From DALYLB01 sp046154695 (GTDB taxonomy: Bacteria > Acidobacteriota > Blastocatellia > RBC074): a stretch of 15,125 nt of DNA. This document shows, in pieces, positions 7,156-15,107 of this stretch (positions within the stretch are counted from its first letter, which is position 1; each line of letters opens with the position of its first letter). The position numbers were made by a program, and so were the translations under genes. The notes beneath the pieces were generated by a model. The model was given only the letters and a program-made list of their open reading frames with translations, ran no database searches and was not told the DNA's origin. The DNA is taken from positions 1-15,125 of the forward strand of contig JBJXFI010000441.1 of NCBI GenBank assembly GCA_046154695.1, given 5' to 3'.

Positions 7156-9651
7156 TTAATGCGTCATCACCGCGCTGCGCACCGGCGCGGGCATGGGCGT
7201 GCCCTTGAGCGCCTGCCAGAGGATGTCATTCAGCTCGTCAAAATCGGCGAGGTCATACTCCGACCAGTCGAGCCGCGCGGAGCGGCGGGCGCCTTCCCCG
7301 GTCGCCGGGTTGACGGCCAGGAGATCGACGCGGGACGGCTCATGCACAAACGCCGTCAGCGTCGCCGTCGTCGTGAAGAGATTCGTCATCGGCGTCGCCA
7401 GCGCGTCGAATTGCGTCATTGGCGGCAGGCCCAGGATCATCTCCATCGTGCGCACATACGAGACGGTCGTATACATCGTGCTGTCGACCACGCCGCCCCG
7501 CTTGACGTAGGGCGAGATGACCAGGCCCACCGTGCGCCGGGCATCGACGTGATCGGGTCCGTTCTGCGCGTCATCCTCGATGATAAAGATCGCCGTCTCC
7601 GCCCAGAACCTCGATTTGGAGACAGCCTCGATGATCTGCCCCAGCGCCAGATCGTTCGATGCCACGCACGCCGTCGGCGTGAACCGCCCCGCGGTCAATC
7701 CGTCCGTGTGGTTTTCGCCGAGCGACATCACCATGAAGTTCCACCATTCGCCCTTCTTCTCGGCCTCCTGCAATTCGCGAATGAAGACCTCGGCCAGCTT
7801 CGTGTCGCGCTGCCGCCGCGGCCCCATCTTCAACTTCAACCATTCGAGGCTCGCGTGCTCCTTCAGCTCGGGATCCCCGACGAAGATCGGCTCGGTATCG
7901 GGCGAGGAGCGGAACGACGCGAACTCGCCATAGCTTCGATAAGTCTTGCCGTGCTTTTTGCAGTTGTCCCAGAGATAACCGGCCGGCGAGGCGGTCATGC
8001 GCTCGTCGCCGTCGGGCTGGCCGCGGCGGCTGTAGCTGTTGACCCAGGCCTTCTGCGTGAAGTCGGTCGCATAGGCCGCGTTCGACCACTGATGGCCGTC
8101 CTGCGAAACCTCGCCATTGCAATAGAGGTTGTCGAGGATGACCGTCTCGCGGGCCAGCTTATGTGTGTTCGGGGTCACCTGTTCGCCGAAGAGCGTCAGC
8201 GACGGATCGCCGTTGCCCTTGCCCAGATCGCCGAGCACCTGATCGAACGTCCGGTTCTCGCGAATGATGTAGAGCACGTGTTTGATCTTCGGGAAGACAT
8301 CCTTCGTGATCTTCTCGGCGTGCGCCCGATCGATCGCGGCCTGTGGATTGGGGAAATTGTTCTTCACCTGATCGGTGTAGAAGGCGAGGCGCTTTCGATC
8401 GGGCACATCGATGATCGAGAGCGCGCCGTCGAGCTGCGAGCCGACATAGTCATAGGGTTTCTTTGGGTCCGGCGAGCCGATCGTGTAGCTGGTTTGCGCT
8501 GGAAAATTGCCGCGCAGGCGCATGCCGCCCTTGCCCGTCCCGACGAAGAGCCTGCGCCCGTCGGGCGAAACCGCGATCGCGCTCGGATACCATCCCGTCG
8601 GGATGAAACCGAGGATCTCGGACTCCTTCGAATTCGCGATGTCGATCACGGTCACGTCGTTGTTGTCCGCGTTCGCCACATACAATCGCTTCCCATCGGC
8701 CGTCACGGCCAACGCCGCTGGCGTCGAGCCAACAAGCGCCTGCGGTTCGAACGAGGTGCGCACCGTCTCGATCACCCGGCCGTCCCGGAGAACGCTGACG
8801 CTGTTCGATCCCGCATTGGCGACAAACAGGCGCCCATCCCTCGCGAACGCCAGATCGTTGGGATGATTGCCGACCTTGATCCGCCCCGTCTCCTTCATCG
8901 ACGAGGCGTCGAGCAGGCTGACCGATTCGTCCCCCCAGTTCGAGACCGCAAGCTGCTTCCCGTTCGGCGAAAGCGCCGCGGCATAGGGTCGATAACCGAC
9001 TTTCACCGATGCCCGCGTCCTGAAATCGGCGCCGCTCAGGCGATAGACTGTGTCATTCTGCGTGTTGACGACATAGAGGACGCCGCCGGCCCCGAACGTC
9101 ACGCCGGCTACGAAGCGCTCCTTGTCGGTCAGTCCATCGATCGCCAGCGACGGCTTCAGCTCGATCTTGCCGCTGTTGAAACCGAGCCGCAGAACGGGCT
9201 GACGCAGAGCCTCGACGGTCTCCGGCGCAATGCCCCGCGCTTTGGCGAGCCCCGCGAACTGCTCCGTCACCGGCCCGCCGCCCGACACGAAGAGCTCATT
9301 GGTCTTCGGATCGATCGCCATTCCCGCCCAGTCCTTGCCGATGTTGAAGCTGCTGACGATCTTCTCCGTCGCAAGATCCACCGCGTTGACGCTGTGATCG
9401 TGCCATCCGGCCGTGTTGACGAACATGTGCTTCCCATCGGCGCTGAGCACGATCTTCATCGCCATATCGCCCGGCAGCGCGACATGGCGCCCGGCCGGCG
9501 TGATCTTCCACCCCGTCGGAAGCGTCACCGTTTTACCGTCCGGCGCGGGCCCCGGCAGAATCAGGCCCCGGAGCTTCGCGAAGCCCCAGGAAAGAGATAT
9601 CCCAACCACCAACAACGCGCAAGCCATCGAAATCAGCAACGTTCGACGCAT
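7156..9651 (-). CDS. Exported YncE-like beta-propeller / phosphoesterase fusion protein
   Basis: An 831-aa protein with an N-terminal signal or anchor helix (5-24). Residues about 45-430 form a YncE/YVTN-type beta-propeller with repeated blades such as GKRLYVANADNNDVTVID (320-337) and GRLFVANAGSNSVSVL (273-288). Residues about 455-765 form a phosphoesterase domain of the PF04185 type (alkaline phosphatase superfamily; phospholipase C and acid phosphatase relatives). Its markers are IIRENRTFD (462-470), GENHTDG (645-651) and EDDAQNGPDHVD (692-703), which fit the family's metal-binding positions. It is expected to act outside the cytoplasm on a phosphoester; the substrate is unknown. The start is clear: GAGGAGGTGG precedes the ATG. 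This fusion is a recognised family type, common in Acidobacteria-like genomes. A palindromic repeat lies in its leader and a receptor remnant follows it. Confidence 0.9.
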   Translation of the reverse strand: MRRTLLISMACALLVVGISLSWGFAKLRGLILPGPAPDGKTVTLPTGWKITPAGRHVALPGDMAMKIVLSADGKHMFVNTAGWHDHSVNAVDLATEKIVSSFNIGKDWAGMAIDPKTNELFVSGGGPVTEQFAGLAKARGIAPETVEALRQPVLRLGFNSGKIELKPSLAIDGLTDKERFVAGVTFGAGGVLYVVNTQNDTVYRLSGADFRTRASVKVGYRPYAAALSPNGKQLAVSNWGDESVSLLDASSMKETGRIKVGNHPNDLAFARDGRLFVANAGSNSVSVLRDGRVIETVRTSFEPQALVGSTPAALAVTADGKRLYVANADNNDVTVIDIANSKESEILGFIPTGWYPSAIAVSPDGRRLFVGTGKGGMRLRGNFPAQTSYTIGSPDPKKPYDYVGSQLDGALSIIDVPDRKRLAFYTDQVKNNFPNPQAAIDRAHAEKITKDVFPKIKHVLYIIRENRTFDQVLGDLGKGNGDPSLTLFGEQVTPNTHKLARETVILDNLYCNGEVSQDGHQWSNAAYATDFTQKAWVNSYSRRGQPDGDERMTASPAGYLWDNCKKHGKTYRSYGEFASFRSSPDTEPIFVGDPELKEHASLEWLKLKMGPRRQRDTKLAEVFIRELQEAEKKGEWWNFMVMSLGENHTDGLTAGRFTPTACVASNDLALGQIIEAVSKSRFWAETAIFIIEDDAQNGPDHVDARRTVGLVISPYVKRGGVVDSTMYTTVSYVRTMEMILGLPPMTQFDALATPMTNLFTTTATLTAFVHEPSRVDLLAVNPATGEGARRSARLDWSEYDLADFDELNDILWQALKGTPMPAPVRSAVMTH

Positions 9652-9672
9652 CTGGCCACCTCCTCGGGAATC

Positions 9673-9741
9673 GTTCGGAGTTCCGCCTTCAGGCGGTGGA
9701 CTTCCGCCTATGGTAGACCGCCAGAAGGCGGAACTCCGAAC
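9673..9741. repeat. GGAGTTCCGCC palindromic repeat, copy B
   Basis: 24-bp arms at 9673-9696 and 9718-9741 match at 23 of 24 positions around a 21-base centre; the left arm begins GTTCGGAGTTCCGCCTTC. It shares arm sequence with copy A at 5054-5101 but has a longer centre. It lies 22 bp upstream of the phosphoesterase start, so it would be transcribed into that gene's leader. Confidence 0.85.
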
Positions 9742-9897
9742 GGTGAACCGGTCTCTCTCAATGTTGGAATTGCAGGAAAACGAGTATGCCGGTCGAATGT
9801 TAATTCAACTTCGAGCATTCCGTAAGGCGAGAGCAGCACGTCCGCCGGATTTTGTGGAAACTTAACGCCGAGCGGAGGCGCATATTCGCGGCGCCAT

Positions 9898-9942
9898 AAA
9901 TGCAATGAGGGGGAGGAACCAGTCCTCACCCTCATTGCATTT
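9898..9942 (-). terminator. Hairpin terminator after the modular exported protein
   Basis: A 14-bp perfect outer stem (AAATGCAATGAGGG at 9898-9911 with 9929-9942) extends inward to about 20 pairs with one mismatch and a short loop. It begins about 25 bp after the stop at 9968 on the minus strand. The stem ends in TTT but the following U-tract is weak, so termination strength is uncertain. Its symmetry would allow use from both sides. Confidence 0.6.
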
Positions 9943-9967
9943 GCGATGAATTGGCCGGTGGAAGCCG

Positions 9968-12900
9968 CTACCGGTTGACGAAGAGCCCGCTGCGAAGGCG
10001 GGCGGTCGCGCCGTTCGGATTGAAGATGTAGATGTCCCGATAGCCCGGCGTGGGCGTCGCGCTGACGACGACCGCGGCGACAATCCTGTCCTCTTCGATC
10101 GAGACGTAATTGAGAACCGAGAGCCCCTCTTTCGTGAACTGGATCTCGGCGCCGGGCATAAAGCCCGTGCCCGTGATGGTCAGGAGGGCCGTCGTATTGC
10201 TGTTGAGCATGGAGGGGCTGGCGGCGGCCACGGTGAGCGGGCGCGGAAGCACCTCGACGGGAATGGGCGGCGGGGCGGTCAATCCGTCCTTGCCGTCGAA
10301 GATCGTCAGCCGGATCGAATGCGGGCCGGGGGGAAGAGTGACCGTGATGACGGCGCCGCGGCCGATGACGGCGTCGCCGTCATACCAGGTGAAGCTCATC
10401 GGGTCGCCATCCGGATCGCGCGAGCCGGCGGCGTCGAGCGTCAGCTCCGCGCCATTCTTGCTCGTCGCCTGAAGCGCGGCGGGAATCGGCGCGATGACGG
10501 CGACCGGCGGCTGATTGAGGCTGACCCCGCTGCCCGTGTCATCGTTCGGCGTCTCGCTCAGGATGACGCGGAACGGCAGCGTCGTGAAGGTCTGGCCCTG
10601 CCCGTCATTGGCGATGACGCGAACGTTCGTCGCGACGCTCGTCTCGCCCGCCGGCGGCGCAATTCGCAGCGTCGCATTGCGCGCTCCGGGATCGCCCGAG
10701 ATGATCTGGGCATACGAAGGCGCGCCCTGCAGCGTGAACGTCACCGGATCCCCATCCGCGTCCGCGGCCTGCAGCAGAATATTGCGGACCTCTCCGACCT
10801 GCACATATTGATCGTTGAGGTTGTCCATCCAGGGCGCCCGGCTGCCCGCCTCGCCACCGGTTGGCGGCCCCGGCGTCCCCCGGGCCAGCGTAATCTGAAG
10901 CGTGGCCCGGGCCTCATTTCCGGCGTTGTCGCGGGCCTTGAACGTGACGAGGGTCGTTCCCAGCGGGAAGACCGCGCCGGAGGGCCTCGACGAGGTCACC
11001 GGCAAAGCGCCATCGATCATGTCGCGCGCGATCGGCATCGGGAAACTGATCGCTTCCCCGCTCTCCGAATCCGTGACCATGGTGATCGCCGAAGGGAGGC
11101 CGCTGATCTTCGGCGCGGTCGTGTCGACGACATTCACGGTCTGCTCCACCGGATCGCTCGCCTCGCCGCTCCCGTCGATCACAACCAGCCGGATGACGTG
11201 CGGCCCCGGACCGAGCCTGCGATCGGCGATCCGCGCCGACGACACCGGAACGCCGTTGTCGCGCCACTGATAGGTCAGCGGATCATCCGGGTCTTCATCC
11301 GTCGAGGGAGAGCCGTCCAGACGGACGATCGTCCCGCCCGCGCGGCGCGCCTCCACCTGCAAACCGATCGTCTCCGCCGCGGCCACCGGCGCGTGATTGC
11401 CCGGATTCGTCGCCGGCACCTTGAGCGAATATGTTTCGACGACCGTCAAAATATGCAGGTTCCCGTCGCCGCTGAAACCGCCGCGCCACGCTCCATTCGC
11501 GGCCGCCGAGAACGGCGCCGTCGCCAGGTTGAGCGACCACGAGATCACGGGCGTCGACGAGAGCATCTTCAACCACCCGTGCTGCCCCGGCAGGATCGTG
11601 CTCGTGATGGGCGGCGCCGTCACGGACGAACGGATCTGATTGAGCCGCGTCTCGTTTCGCGGAACATTCGCGCCGAACGACGCGATCAGCTCATCGTAGA
11701 GCGTGACCGTGGCCGCCCCGCGCGTGTTGGGCGCGTCGAGCATGCTGGCCGGCGGACGCGAAAAGCCCAGCGTCGTCAGATTCTCCGCCTGGCTCGGCAC
11801 GAAGGCCATCCCTGTCGTCCCCTGCAGCCGGTCATAGTTCACGCCGTCAAAGAGAAGCTCGGCCGTCGTCACATCCTGCCCGCGCATAACCGGATTCGGA
11901 TCGTTCTTCCCGATCGCGATCGCGTTGAAGGAGGCGCGCAGCCCGCTCGCTTCATTGACCTGCGCGCTGCCGATGAGGTGATTGAACTGCACCGGCAGGG
12001 CCCGATTGTCGATCGCGACGACCATCACCCAGCCGCGCTGGTTCGGAAGCAGGTCGTTTACCGACAGGACCGCCGTCTGCCGCGGCGGAAGCGGAAGGAT
12101 GGAATCCCGGACCTGCGGCGCATCGGCCAGCCCGGTCGCGAAGATCCTCAGCCGCGCATTCCGCGTGGGATGCGTATTGGTCAGGAAGAGCTGCGTCGCG
12201 CCGTAATTCCCGCTGACGAATCGCGGGTAGAGCAAAATGCTCCCCGCCAGGGATTCGCTCGCGCCCCGCCCGCCGCCCGCCGCCGCCGGCTGCGCCTGGG
12301 TCGTGACATCTCCCACCGGATTTTCCGGGGCGCCCGTCGGAACCCGCATTCGAAACGTCTCCAGCCAGTCGAGCGCCTGCATCACGCGCGCGCCGCGCAG
12401 CGGCTCGCCCACCCCGTCCGTCAGACTCAACCCGAGCAGCGGCACCGCCGCGCTCTCATTATTCCTCGCCGTGAACGCCGCCCATCCCGGCCGGTTGGCT
12501 CCGATGATCGCGCTGAAGGCCGTCCAGAATTGCTCCACGCGCGAATGGATCGCGCAGGTGATCTCCTGCTCCTCCGAAAATGGCCTGCCGGCGCTGTCGT
12601 GCACCGTCGCCTCCAGGTCATAGGTGTTCGGCGTCTCCTCCGTCAAATCGGATGCCGGGCTGAAGATCGACACGTCTGTCTTTTGCGCCGGCCCGGTCGC
12701 CTCATCCTGATTCATCACGCTGTCGATCGCCACCCGCTTCGGCAGCCGGTCATATTCCACATCGTCGAAGACCAGATCCGCCGACTGCGCCCCATCATTG
12801 AACGCCACCGGCCCGCCGCTTCGCTTCGCCGCGCCATAGGCGTTGTAGCTCGCTTCGTGGCCCCGCCCATCGCGGAGATTCGCATTTCCAATCAACCAGT

Positions 12901-13411
12901 TGAACTGGGTGGGAAGCCCCTGCGAATTGATCGCCATCGCAATGGCATACCCCGTCTGTCCCGCCGATTCCCTGCTCGCCACCAGCGTGCGGGATTGATT
13001 GGCCACCAGCGGAAACGACAGTTCTTCGATCAGGCAGTCATGCACAAAAAAGACCCGCACCGAAATCGCGTCCCGCGGATTCGTGTTGGTCACCGTCAAC
13101 AACGTATTCACCTGGTCCGGCGCCGATGAATCGCTCGTGTATTTGGGAAAAAAGAGGATGCTCCCCGGCTTGGTGCTGCCTGAAGCGCCGCGCGGCGCAT
13201 TCGACCCCACTTGCGGAACCCCCGGCCCAACCTGCGGCTGCGTCGGATCCGTCTGAACGACCTCGCCGCCGCCCTCATGCATCGCCCCCGCTGTGAACCG
13301 CATCATCGACCCCGGGATCGCCGCCAAAATCAGCCCGAGAATCAACCTCTTTAAAATTGTCCGATATGGATACATATCACGGGTGGGTGAGACCCGGTTC
13401 TTCTTCGCCAT
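9968..13411 (-). CDS. Large exported modular protein: two copies of an unrecognised domain plus PKD/HYR/Ig/PKD/IPT modules
   Basis: A 1147-aa protein with a basic N-terminus and a hydrophobic segment (about 20-37) that looks like a signal peptide, then a Pro/Gly/Gln linker (48-80). Two copies of an unnamed domain follow: 80-358 and 387-668, each with a QFNxLIG core (169-175; 475-481), a FDxVxYDRL block (215-223; 521-529) and a terminal strand ending in VP. Next come a PKD-like module (about 673-762, with DEDPDDPLTYQW), HYR (764-843, with TTAPKI and GTTLVTFKARDNAGN), an Ig/cadherin-like module (858-952), a second PKD (967-1056) and IPT/TIG (1058-1147). PKD, HYR and IPT modules usually act as stalks or adhesive parts of surface proteins. 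No sortase motif, type IX tail or C-terminal membrane anchor is visible, so attachment is unclear. AAGGGGG precedes the ATG. A divergent neighbour encodes the same domain alone. Confidence 0.85.
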   Translation of the reverse strand: MAKKNRVSPTRDMYPYRTILKRLILGLILAAIPGSMMRFTAGAMHEGGGEVVQTDPTQPQVGPGVPQVGSNAPRGASGSTKPGSILFFPKYTSDSSAPDQVNTLLTVTNTNPRDAISVRVFFVHDCLIEELSFPLVANQSRTLVASRESAGQTGYAIAMAINSQGLPTQFNWLIGNANLRDGRGHEASYNAYGAAKRSGGPVAFNDGAQSADLVFDDVEYDRLPKRVAIDSVMNQDEATGPAQKTDVSIFSPASDLTEETPNTYDLEATVHDSAGRPFSEEQEITCAIHSRVEQFWTAFSAIIGANRPGWAAFTARNNESAAVPLLGLSLTDGVGEPLRGARVMQALDWLETFRMRVPTGAPENPVGDVTTQAQPAAAGGGRGASESLAGSILLYPRFVSGNYGATQLFLTNTHPTRNARLRIFATGLADAPQVRDSILPLPPRQTAVLSVNDLLPNQRGWVMVVAIDNRALPVQFNHLIGSAQVNEASGLRASFNAIAIGKNDPNPVMRGQDVTTAELLFDGVNYDRLQGTTGMAFVPSQAENLTTLGFSRPPASMLDAPNTRGAATVTLYDELIASFGANVPRNETRLNQIRSSVTAPPITSTILPGQHGWLKMLSSTPVISWSLNLATAPFSAAANGAWRGGFSGDGNLHILTVVETYSLKVPATNPGNHAPVAAAETIGLQVEARRAGGTIVRLDGSPSTDEDPDDPLTYQWRDNGVPVSSARIADRRLGPGPHVIRLVVIDGSGEASDPVEQTVNVVDTTAPKISGLPSAITMVTDSESGEAISFPMPIARDMIDGALPVTSSRPSGAVFPLGTTLVTFKARDNAGNEARATLQITLARGTPGPPTGGEAGSRAPWMDNLNDQYVQVGEVRNILLQAADADGDPVTFTLQGAPSYAQIISGDPGARNATLRIAPPAGETSVATNVRVIANDGQGQTFTTLPFRVILSETPNDDTGSGVSLNQPPVAVIAPIPAALQATSKNGAELTLDAAGSRDPDGDPMSFTWYDGDAVIGRGAVITVTLPPGPHSIRLTIFDGKDGLTAPPPIPVEVLPRPLTVAAASPSMLNSNTTALLTITGTGFMPGAEIQFTKEGLSVLNYVSIEEDRIVAAVVVSATPTPGYRDIYIFNPNGATARLRSGLFVNR

Positions 13412-13492
13412 ACCAATCCCCCTTCAACGACCCGGAGGCAACGTGATCCTCTCCCGGATCGGTTCGGCTCTCATAACTCTTTTTGATTCTGG

Positions 13493-13522
13493 ATTAGAAG
13501 CCCCGGCAGGAATGCTTTCCAA
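13493..13522 (-). promoter_or_regulatory. Candidate promoter of the modular exported protein
   Basis: On the minus strand TTGGAA (13517-13522) and TCTAAT (13493-13498) are separated by 18 bp, about 80 bp upstream of the ATG at 13411. They match the sigma-70 consensus at four and five of six positions. Confidence 0.4.
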
Positions 13523-13607
13523 CTCCACCTGCCTTCTTCTTTTATGCGGGCGCGGAAAACCGACTCCGTGGACGCGAATATAATCATTTGGGTTGCCTAA
13601 TCATGGA

Positions 13608-13642
13608 AATTATTTCCGCGGGCCAACTCCCCGGAAATAATT
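13608..13642. repeat. AT-rich inverted repeat
   Basis: AATTATTTCCG (13608-13618) and its exact complement (13632-13642) flank a 13-base centre in which more G:C pairing is possible. It lies between divergent genes. It could be an operator or an RNA hairpin; no U-tract follows. Confidence 0.55.
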
Positions 13643-13832
13643 CTTTGAAATGGAGATGGACAATTAAAACGATTGCCAGACTCCCCCGCCGCTGTGCTAA
13701 GATGCCGGTTGTCACGGCTAACCGGCATTGCGTGGGTGACAACGATCCGGGTCGGATTCCGAGGGAAACAGGCACGGATTCTCGTTGATCGACGATCGAC
13801 AACTACCATTTGACGTTCGGTCAGCGCCTCAC

Positions 13833-13864
13833 AATCGCACTGAACCTTACAATTGAGTGCGATT
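13833..13864. repeat. Inverted repeat AATCGCACT / AGTGCGATT
   Basis: 9-bp perfect arms (13833-13841 and 13856-13864) are separated by 14 bases. The spacing fits either a hairpin or a dyad operator. It lies about 250 bp upstream of the single-domain gene. Confidence 0.45.
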
Positions 13865-13965
13865 AGATTACTAAACACGCATCCCGCCCTATTAGTGGAT
13901 TCCGGCTCCTTTGCAATTCGTTGGGCGTGCTCATGGGCGGTAGCCTGAGAGCAGCGAACGCGATC

Positions 13966-14036
13966 GGCATCTATTCGACAGTCCCCCGCGGCTCAGATCC
14001 GGCCGAAAGACGATCGGGTCAGTCTCTGTCGATGCC
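13966..14036 (+). promoter_or_regulatory. Possible structured leader of the single-domain gene
   Basis: GGCAT (13966-13970) plus CGACAG (13976-13981) pair with CTGTCG (14026-14031) plus ATGCC (14032-14036), an 11-pair stem with one 5-nt bulge. It encloses a second imperfect stem (GATCCGGCCG near 13995 with CGATCGGGTC near 14020). ATCGGCA (13963-13969) can instead pair with TGCCGAT (14049-14055), so the folds exclude each other. I do not recognise a known riboswitch class. Hand-found pairing in GC-rich DNA carries a real risk of chance. Confidence 0.3.
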
Positions 14037-14117
14037 TATTTGTTCCATTGCCGATAGGGCGAAGGAGCAGCGCAGTATTTTTAGTTAGAAGGATCGAACG
14101 TTTTTTGGAGGGATAAA

Positions 14118-15065
14118 ATGGCACAGCAACTGTTTCGCCGCCTCATCAATTTTGCCCTGATCATATCCGCACTGACACTGGTGAGCACGGCCGCGCTGGC
14201 CCAGAGCTATCCGCTCGGTTCCAGCCACCTGAGCGACACCAAACCGGGCAGTGTCCTGTTCTACAATCGGTATACGAGCAACCCGGCGAACGCCCAGCAG
14301 GGAGACACGCAGATCAACCTGACCAACACGAGTCAGAACCTGGAAGCGACGATTCACCTGTTTCTGGTGGACGGCAGCACGTGTTCGGTGGCCGACTCCT
14401 TCGTCAGCCTGACGCCGAACCAGACGACGAGCTTCCTGATGAGCGATTTCGATCCGGGCGTGCAGGGGTATGTCGTCGCGGTGGTCGTCAACGGCGGCAT
14501 GCCGACGCAGTTCAACTGGCTGGTCGGCGACGAATACATCCGTGAGACGGACGGACGCGCCTACAATCTGGCGGCGCTCTCGATCGCCAAGCGCTCTGCG
14601 GGCGACATCGCGCCGAGCGGCGACAGCACGGCGGTGATGAACTTCAACGGCACAGAGTATGAGCAGTTGCCGGCGACCGCCGCGGTCTCCAGCTTCAACA
14701 GCCAGGCGACCGACAGCACGCAGCTTCTGATCTACATTCCGTCGACGAACCTGATGATCGGCGCCGCGCTGACAACCAACAGTATCTTCACGCTGATCTA
14801 CGACGACACCGAACGCGCCTTCTCGACGAACGTGCGCGTCGTCTGCTACGGCACGATCAACCTGAGCAGCCTCCGCGTCGCGGGCGGCGCCCTCAGCACG
14901 ATCATTCCCGCGGGACGCACCGGCTGGATCCGCTTCAACGGCGGCGGCAGGCCCGTCCTCGGCGCCTCCGTCCAGCGCGGGCCGGTCTTCACGGGCGGCC
15001 ACAACTTCCACACGCTGTCGACCCTGTCGTCCTATCAGATCACCATCCCGGCCTTCGGCATCTAG
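14118..15065 (+). CDS. Secreted single-domain protein of the QFNxL[IV]G family
   Basis: A 315-aa protein with a classical signal peptide: basic FRRLINF, hydrophobic IISALTLVSTAA and an ALA-Q cleavage site near 28/29. The mature part (about 38-315) is one copy of the domain found twice in the divergent 1147-aa protein. It shows TKPGSVLFYNRYTS (41-54), NLTNT (67-71), QGYVVAVVVN (116-125), PTQFNWLVG (129-137), FNGTEYEQLP (176-185), TGW (268-270) and a closing SYQITIPAF. Cys89 and Cys243 align with Cys126 and Cys286 of the first copy in the neighbour. The predicted strands are beta-rich with no enzyme motif that I recognise. The start is firm: GGAGGG lies 5 nt before the ATG. The function is unknown; a periplasmic or extracellular structural or binding role is only inferred. 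Confidence 0.85.
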   Translation: MAQQLFRRLINFALIISALTLVSTAALAQSYPLGSSHLSDTKPGSVLFYNRYTSNPANAQQGDTQINLTNTSQNLEATIHLFLVDGSTCSVADSFVSLTPNQTTSFLMSDFDPGVQGYVVAVVVNGGMPTQFNWLVGDEYIRETDGRAYNLAALSIAKRSAGDIAPSGDSTAVMNFNGTEYEQLPATAAVSSFNSQATDSTQLLIYIPSTNLMIGAALTTNSIFTLIYDDTERAFSTNVRVVCYGTINLSSLRVAGGALSTIIPAGRTGWIRFNGGGRPVLGASVQRGPVFTGGHNFHTLSTLSSYQITIPAFGI

Positions 15066-15107
15066 TCGAACCCGCCAGGACAATTTGCGCAAAGACGAAC
15101 GCGGCGC

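Larger units (their letters stand above)
9652..9967. other. Intergenic region between two minus-strand genes
   Basis: About 315 bp containing the phosphoesterase RBS (about 9657-9666), repeat copy B, an unstructured stretch (9742-9897) that presumably carries the phosphoesterase promoter, and the terminator at 9898-9942. Short open frames here lack RBS or family resemblance and I call none. Confidence 0.6.
13412..14117. other. Divergent intergenic region between the two domain-family genes
   Basis: 706 bp, visibly less GC-rich than the genes in its middle (about 13570-13680). It holds the candidate minus-strand promoter, a lone TATAAT at 13579-13584 without a convincing -35, hairpins at 13608-13642 and 13833-13864, and a nested fold at 13966-14036. 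The downstream gene's GGAGGG RBS lies at 14107-14112. Several open frames of 60-95 codons exist on both strands but none has a good RBS or recognisable protein. A non-coding RNA or long structured leader is possible. Confidence 0.55.

Noticed and set aside
7027..9825. Long plus-strand open frame (932 codons) antisense to the phosphoesterase
   Set aside because: Low-complexity Arg-rich translation without motifs. The opposite strand encodes an unmistakable propeller/phosphoesterase.
9708..9935. Small minus-strand protein between phosphoesterase and modular protein genes
   Set aside because: It would translate both the terminator and repeat copy B and has no RBS.
10319..13129. Long plus-strand open frame (936 codons) antisense to the modular exported protein
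   Set aside because: Its translation is Arg/His/Asp-rich with no domain, as expected from the complement of GC-rich coding DNA. The minus-strand frame carries clear PKD, HYR and IPT modules, a signal peptide and an RBS.
13584..13878. Small genes in the divergent intergenic region
   Set aside because: Open frames on both strands overlap one another and inverted repeats, have no convincing RBS and give no recognisable protein.
13860..14100. A known riboswitch (glycine, SAM, c-di-GMP, cobalamin) in the leader
   Set aside because: Hairpins exist but I could not match the conserved core sequence of any of these classes.
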